6,944 nucleotides of DNA from assembly GCA_021789565.1 (NCBI GenBank), contig JAJYJL010000431.1:1-6944 (forward strand), written 5' to 3'. Of the stretch, positions 6,448-6,944 are shown piece after piece (within the stretch, counting starts at the first letter, position 1; the number at the start of each line of letters is the position of its first letter). Under the pieces are notes generated by a model that had not been told where the DNA came from, searched no databases, and worked only from the letters and a program-made list of their open reading frames with translations. Position numbers and translations under genes: made by a program. The stretch is from Acidobacteriota bacterium. GTDB lineage: Bacteria > Acidobacteriota > Terriglobia > UBA7540.

Positions 6448-6680
6448 TCCTAGCAACCAACGTCTAACCTCATGATTCTACGAGAGAACACTATCTTTTC
6501 ATTGCTGTCACCCCAAAATAAACTTGCCCAAGCATCGCCCTGACGCACCTGCTGGAGCGAAGCGATAGGGCTCCCAGAGGCGAGAATTTCACAGAAAAGC
6601 GGGTGAAATGGCGTCGCAGAGCGGCTTCAGAACTTGGCAGCTGTTTGACGAGAAATATTTTTCGTTTTACCACTGCCAGC

Positions 6681-6944
6681 ATGGAACTGTGGCGACCACC
6701 CGACGTGAGAGAGGAAATGATGCGGAGGCACCGTCTCAAAGCGCCCGCGGGCGTCGTGGCGGACTACTTCCGCCTCTTCGTCAACCGGCGGGCTTACACC
6801 TTGCAGTCCGACCGGCCGCACCCGGAAAGCGGCCGGCATTACTATTTCCGGCCCACCGACAAGAAAACCGGCCAGGGGCTCAGCCTGACGCTCGACACCA
6901 TCCGGCGCCACATCGAGGGCGAAATCACGATTGCCCTCTATGCG
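6681..6944 (+). CDS. N-terminus of a probable AEP primase-family protein, 3'-partial
   Basis: The frame runs off the right edge with 88 residues visible from ATG 6681. A second start, ATG 6720, is better placed behind GAGAGGA (ending 6715). The frame is also open upstream to 6522, but that part does not look like protein. The visible region has a basic N-terminus (MRRHRLKAP), then ADYFRLFVNRRAYTLQSDRP, a HYYFRP element, and a helix leading to IEGEITIALYA. In archaeo-eukaryotic primase (AEP) proteins of mobile and conflict elements, a GxxTIGxYx strand of this kind comes just before the acidic metal-binding DxD motif. That motif would lie beyond the window, so the catalytic residues cannot be confirmed. 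The family call rests on remembered resemblance of this N-terminal pattern. Codons are very GC-ending (about 87% of 76 sampled), like the left-edge gene and unlike the helicase. Such proteins synthesise primers or fill in DNA, or serve as parts of defence and replication modules. Confidence 0.6.
   Translation, partial: MELWRPPDVREEMMRRHRLKAPAGVVADYFRLFVNRRAYTLQSDRPHPESGRHYYFRPTDKKTGQGLSLTLDTIRRHIEGEITIALYA

Larger units (their letters stand above)
6228..6680. other. Non-coding stretch between the small gene and the primase-like gene
   Basis: About 450 bases hold no convincing gene on either strand. They contain a TTGCAG/CTGCAA hairpin (6247-6265), an AT-rich promoter-like patch (6355-6384), a TTGGAC/GTCCAA inverted repeat (6367-6372 with 6388-6393), a GTCCC-TC-GGGAC palindrome (6436-6447) and a bulged CTGGAGC/GCTCCCAG hairpin (6552-6577). 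The last part, from 6522, is open in frame with the primase-like gene but is not convincing as protein. Confidence 0.6.

Noticed and set aside
762..6559. GCTGGAGCG direct repeat (762-770 and 6551-6559) as insertion boundaries of the cassette
   Set aside because: A 9-base match between two spacers of these sizes is expected by chance nearly half the time, and no recombinase is seen.
6649..6664. CGAGAAA/TTTTTCG hairpin as an intrinsic terminator
   Set aside because: The stem is AT-rich with almost no loop, and it lies immediately before a start codon on the same strand.
1..6944. CRISPR array, tRNA, rRNA or transposase
   Set aside because: No regularly spaced repeats, cloverleaf or rRNA-like sequence, or transposase-like protein was found on either strand by reading.

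Overview
The window reads as bacterial DNA of moderately high GC content. It has the layout of an accessory or mobile region rather than a housekeeping locus. I cannot name the host from sequence alone. The two edge genes are rich in GC-ending codons, and the start signals are ordinary bacterial ones (ATG/GTG with weak to strong Shine-Dalgarno sequences). A soil-type Gram-negative lineage would fit, but that is a guess.

Layout, left to right, all convincing genes on the + strand: (1) the 3' part of a gene entering from the left edge (2-691). It encodes a protein of unknown function with a charged N-terminal part, a long Asn/Gly-rich linker and a helical C-terminal domain. (2) A 248-260 bp spacer with an 11-bp inverted repeat and a plausible promoter. 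(3) A ~1017-residue SNF2/RapA(HepA)-like helicase (952-4005; upstream GTG at 940 possible) with all diagnostic ATPase motifs. (4) Only 17 bp further, a 475-residue Hsp70/actin-fold ATPase (4023-5450) that lacks the usual substrate-binding half. (5) A 387-bp stretch with no convincing gene but short protein-like segments in three successive frames. (6) A small 129-residue unknown protein (5838-6227) behind the best Shine-Dalgarno of the window. (7) A ~450-bp non-coding stretch with an AT-rich promoter-like patch and small palindromes. (8) The start of a gene running off the right edge (from 6681 or 6720), whose visible 75-88 residues resemble the N-terminus of an archaeo-eukaryotic primase (AEP) family protein.

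The most interesting unit is the tightly linked SNF2 helicase plus Hsp70-like ATPase, possibly with the small downstream protein as a third part. The pair has the look of a defence or DNA-surveillance cassette: a large nucleic-acid motor co-transcribed with a nucleotide-dependent switch. Codon third positions in the helicase are clearly less GC-rich than in the two edge genes. This suggests the cassette is cargo placed beside or between backbone genes. No nuclease, methyltransferase, DISARM partner gene, CRISPR array, tRNA, rRNA or transposase was seen, so the functional reading is inference.
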